From positions 1 to 7,736 of the forward strand of contig JBCCTK010000127.1 in NCBI GenBank assembly GCA_039198685.1: 7,736 nucleotides of DNA, read 5' to 3'. Positions 6,595 through 7,736 of this stretch are shown piece after piece. The position numbers and the translations under genes are program-made. The first letter of the stretch is position 1. Each line of letters starts with the position of its first letter. The notes beneath the pieces are model-generated. The model did no database searches. It worked only from the letters and a program-made list of their open reading frames with translations, and was not told the origin of the DNA. This DNA comes from UBA5336 sp039198685. GTDB taxonomy: Bacteria > Pseudomonadota > Alphaproteobacteria > Caulobacterales > Hyphomonadaceae.

Positions 6595-6888
6595 ATGACC
6601 CGTTTGCTCACGATTTCCGCTATTTCTGCGGTGGCGCTTTGTGCCACGGCGTGCACATCCACTGGCCAAACCGAGCGACGCGCTGTTACCGGCGCCGCAG
6701 TTGGCGCTGTTGCCGGCGCGATTATTGGCAACAACACAGGCGGACGCGATGTTGATGATGGTGTGGCCATTGGCGCAGCCATTGGTGCCGTCGCTGGCGC
6801 AGCCCAAGGGTGTTACGAAGCGCTCGATTGCGACGTACCCGGAGTCAACGATCCTTATGATCCGAGCTATTCCAGCCGCGTCTACTAG
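6595..6888 (+). CDS. Small glycine-zipper lipoprotein
   Basis: The 97-aa product starts with a lipoprotein signal peptide (MTRLLTISAISAVALCATAC) with probable lipidation at C20; the -3 residue is Ala rather than Leu, so the lipobox is imperfect. Two near-identical glycine-zipper segments follow, TGAAVGAVAGAIIG and IGAAIGAVAGAAQG, separated by an acidic turn (GGRDVDDG). Such zippers pack against membranes or oligomerise, as in the outer-membrane SlyB/YMGG-like proteins; the exact role is unknown. The tail is short, acidic and Tyr-rich. The start is fixed by AAAGGA 8 bases before the ATG, and I exclude 12 upstream in-frame codons because they would precede the signal peptide. A terminator follows at 6946-6971. 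It may be co-transcribed with gloC or have its own unseen promoter. Confidence 0.82.
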   Translation: MTRLLTISAISAVALCATACTSTGQTERRAVTGAAVGAVAGAIIGNNTGGRDVDDGVAIGAAIGAVAGAAQGCYEALDCDVPGVNDPYDPSYSSRVY

Positions 6889-6945
6889 ATCGCGCCAATA
6901 GATTTATTGGGTGTGTATGTCCGCGCCCTGAATAAGATTTTTCGC

Positions 6946-6971
6946 CCCCGCCCTCATGGGCGGGGCTTTTT
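6946..6971 (+). terminator. Intrinsic terminator after the lipoprotein gene
   Basis: CCCCGCCC (6946-6953), loop TCAT and GGGCGGGG (6958-6965) form an 8-bp GC stem followed by C and five T (6967-6971). On the opposite strand the stem is followed by A-rich sequence, so it acts in the plus direction only. Confidence 0.9.
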
Positions 6972-7002
6972 CATCCAATAACGGAAGCAGCGTCCGGCAC
7001 CA

Positions 7003-7464
7003 TCACTCAAACGCTTCGACGGTGAGTGTCGCATCGCAAATATCGCTATCAAAGGTGCCGATCCAGACATCGATCCATCCCTCTTCGGCATCTGCGAGCA
7101 CCACCGTGTCGGACGTACCGTCTCCGGAGTCATCGTCGAAATGCCACGCACCCGTGGCATCATTGACCAGCAGGACCGTGTCGCATTCGGCTGACGTGTC
7201 GAAGTGCAGGTCGTAGCGCTCTGTTTTAACGTATTCGATCGAAAAATCGGGCGCTTCAATCACATTTCCAGTGCCAGGGATATGATAGCAGGTGTCGAGA
7301 TCAACGTCTCCGCCAGCGGCAACAGCATGGACTTTTGCGTCCCAGAGGTCGTCGCTGGTGTAGGCAAGTTCTTCCCCGTAAAGTTCTTCATCCGGACAAG
7401 CCGAGGCCGTCGCGGCGCAGACAGCGCCCACGCCTGCAATAACCGCAATTTTCAACAATTTCAT
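7003..7464 (-). CDS. Acidic exported protein of unknown function
   Basis: I do not recognise a named family. The 153-aa product has a clear Sec signal peptide (about 1-22, MKLLKIAVIAGVGAVCAATA, ending ASA before C23), so it is exported. An lipoprotein is unlikely because the residues before C23 form no good lipobox. The mature part is strongly acidic. Its C-terminal half (about 80-152) alternates beta-like segments and Asp-rich turns: YDLHFDTSAECDTVLLV, WHFDDDSGDG, and GWIDVWIGTF ending in TLTVEAFE. This resembles the beta-sandwich seen in bacterial pre-peptidase C-terminal-like domains, and the DDDSGDG turn could bind calcium; both are inference. Cysteines at 59, 94 and 143 could form disulfides. 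Translation should be strong: AAAGGAGG lies 8 bases before the ATG at 7462-7464. It converges on the lipoprotein gene; the two stops are about 115 bp apart. Confidence 0.8.
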   Translation of the reverse strand: MKLLKIAVIAGVGAVCAATASACPDEELYGEELAYTSDDLWDAKVHAVAAGGDVDLDTCYHIPGTGNVIEAPDFSIEYVKTERYDLHFDTSAECDTVLLVNDATGAWHFDDDSGDGTSDTVVLADAEEGWIDVWIGTFDSDICDATLTVEAFE

Positions 7465-7492
7465 GGTGTATCCCTCCTTTAATTCCCGGGAA

Positions 7493-7520
7493 CGCTAGCA
7501 TGCTGCCAACCGGTCAACAA
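7493..7520 (-). promoter_or_regulatory. Possible promoter of the acidic exported protein gene
   Basis: On the minus strand TTGTTG (7515-7520), 16 bp and CTAGCG (7493-7498) lie shortly upstream of the ribosome binding site. An overlapping TTGACC (7512-7517) is a better -35 but sits only 13 bp away. The match is weak. Confidence 0.3.
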
Positions 7521-7587
7521 ACGATCATCGCACGCGGCACACATCCAGCAGATCAGGCCCTCACGCCCGAAAAAACGAAACCAATGC

Positions 7588-7616
7588 TTGCAGCCCTTAT
7601 AGACTCCCCGCTATAG
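7588..7616 (+). promoter_or_regulatory. Predicted carB promoter
   Basis: TTGCAG (7588-7593), a 17-bp spacer and CTATAG (7611-7616; GCTATAGC with flanks) closely match the alphaproteobacterial housekeeping promoter form. Transcription would start near 7623 with a leader of about 36 nt. This gives carB its own promoter, separate from carA. Confidence 0.7.
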
Positions 7617-7640
7617 CGCATCCGTTTGCCCGAACGCCGC

Positions 7641-7648
7641 CAGGAAGG
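7641..7648 (+). promoter_or_regulatory. carB ribosome binding site
   Basis: CAGGAAGG lies exactly 10 bases before the ATG at 7659, the same 8-mer and the same spacing as at carA. Confidence 0.8.
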
Positions 7649-7658
7649 ACGCCAATAG

Positions 7659-7736
7659 ATGCCCAAACGTACGGATATCGAGTCCATCCTCGTCATTGGC
7701 GCCGGCCCGATTGTCATCGGACAAGCGTGCGAGTTC
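7659..7736 (+). CDS. carB: Carbamoyl-phosphate synthase large subunit, N-terminus (cut by window end)
   Basis: Only 26 codons are present, reading MPKRTDIESILVIGAGPIVI followed by GQACEF. This is the highly conserved CarB start; the GAGPIVIGQACEF segment lies at the beginning of the first ATP-grasp half. CarB uses two ATP, bicarbonate and the ammonia released by CarA to make carbamoyl phosphate. The frame is open to the window edge; the full protein is normally about 1,070-1,100 aa. The gene has its own promoter and ribosome binding site, and is read in the same direction as carA but separated from it by about 3.8 kb. Confidence 0.95.
   Translation, partial: MPKRTDIESILVIGAGPIVIGQACEF

Noticed and set aside
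6270..6782. Minus-strand frame of 170 codons opposite gloC and the lipoprotein gene
   Set aside because: It spans two recognised plus-strand genes. The Ala/Thr/Pro-rich translation is a shadow of the glycine-zipper codons.

Overview
The window looks like a chromosomal core segment of an alphaproteobacterium, plausibly a Caulobacterales/Hyphomonadales-type marine lineage. The grounds are the yqeY-dnaG pair next to a divergent carA, a DnaG primase whose zinc-ribbon ligands are replaced in the way I recall from Caulobacter- and Bradyrhizobium-like proteins, and promoter-like sites resembling the alphaproteobacterial housekeeping pattern (TTGNNN, 17 bp, CTANNN). The genus is inference from memory, not from a search. 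I see no insertion sequence, phage gene, tRNA, rRNA or CRISPR array.

Layout, left to right. Positions 1-2532 (minus strand): a GatB/YqeY-domain protein followed by DNA primase dnaG, separated by 81 bp that hold a hairpin. Positions 2533-2661: a divergent intergenic region with a good carA promoter and Shine-Dalgarno site. Positions 2662-3843 (plus): carA, the glutaminase subunit of carbamoyl-phosphate synthase. Positions 3839-3890: a perfect 21-bp-arm inverted repeat that contains the stop codons of both carA and the convergent TetR-family regulator gene (3886-4476, minus). Positions 4477-4769: no protein gene, but a 17-bp palindrome, an overlapping plus-strand promoter and, about 130 bp later, a strong plus-strand intrinsic terminator. 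Together these suggest a small RNA unit controlled by the TetR protein. Positions 4770-5696 (minus): a membrane-anchored M48 metalloprotease. Positions 5827-6504 (plus): a GloC-type glyoxalase II. Positions 6595-6888 (plus): a small glycine-zipper lipoprotein with a terminator after it. Positions 7003-7464 (minus): an acidic exported protein of unknown function. Positions 7588-7736 (plus): promoter, ribosome binding site and first 26 codons of carB.

Functional links. carA and carB encode the two subunits of one enzyme feeding arginine and pyrimidine synthesis. Here they are split by about 3.8 kb and five protein genes, yet both have an identical 8-base ribosome binding site at identical spacing and a similar promoter. 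yqeY and dnaG are a tRNA-amidation-related and replication pair; the next gene to the left would by synteny be rpoD, which is not in the window. The M48 protease, lipoprotein and acidic exported protein are envelope proteins, and GloC is a cytoplasmic detoxification enzyme. Nothing forms an obvious new multi-gene system. The most novel signals are the putative TetR-controlled small RNA and the stop-codon-spanning hairpin.
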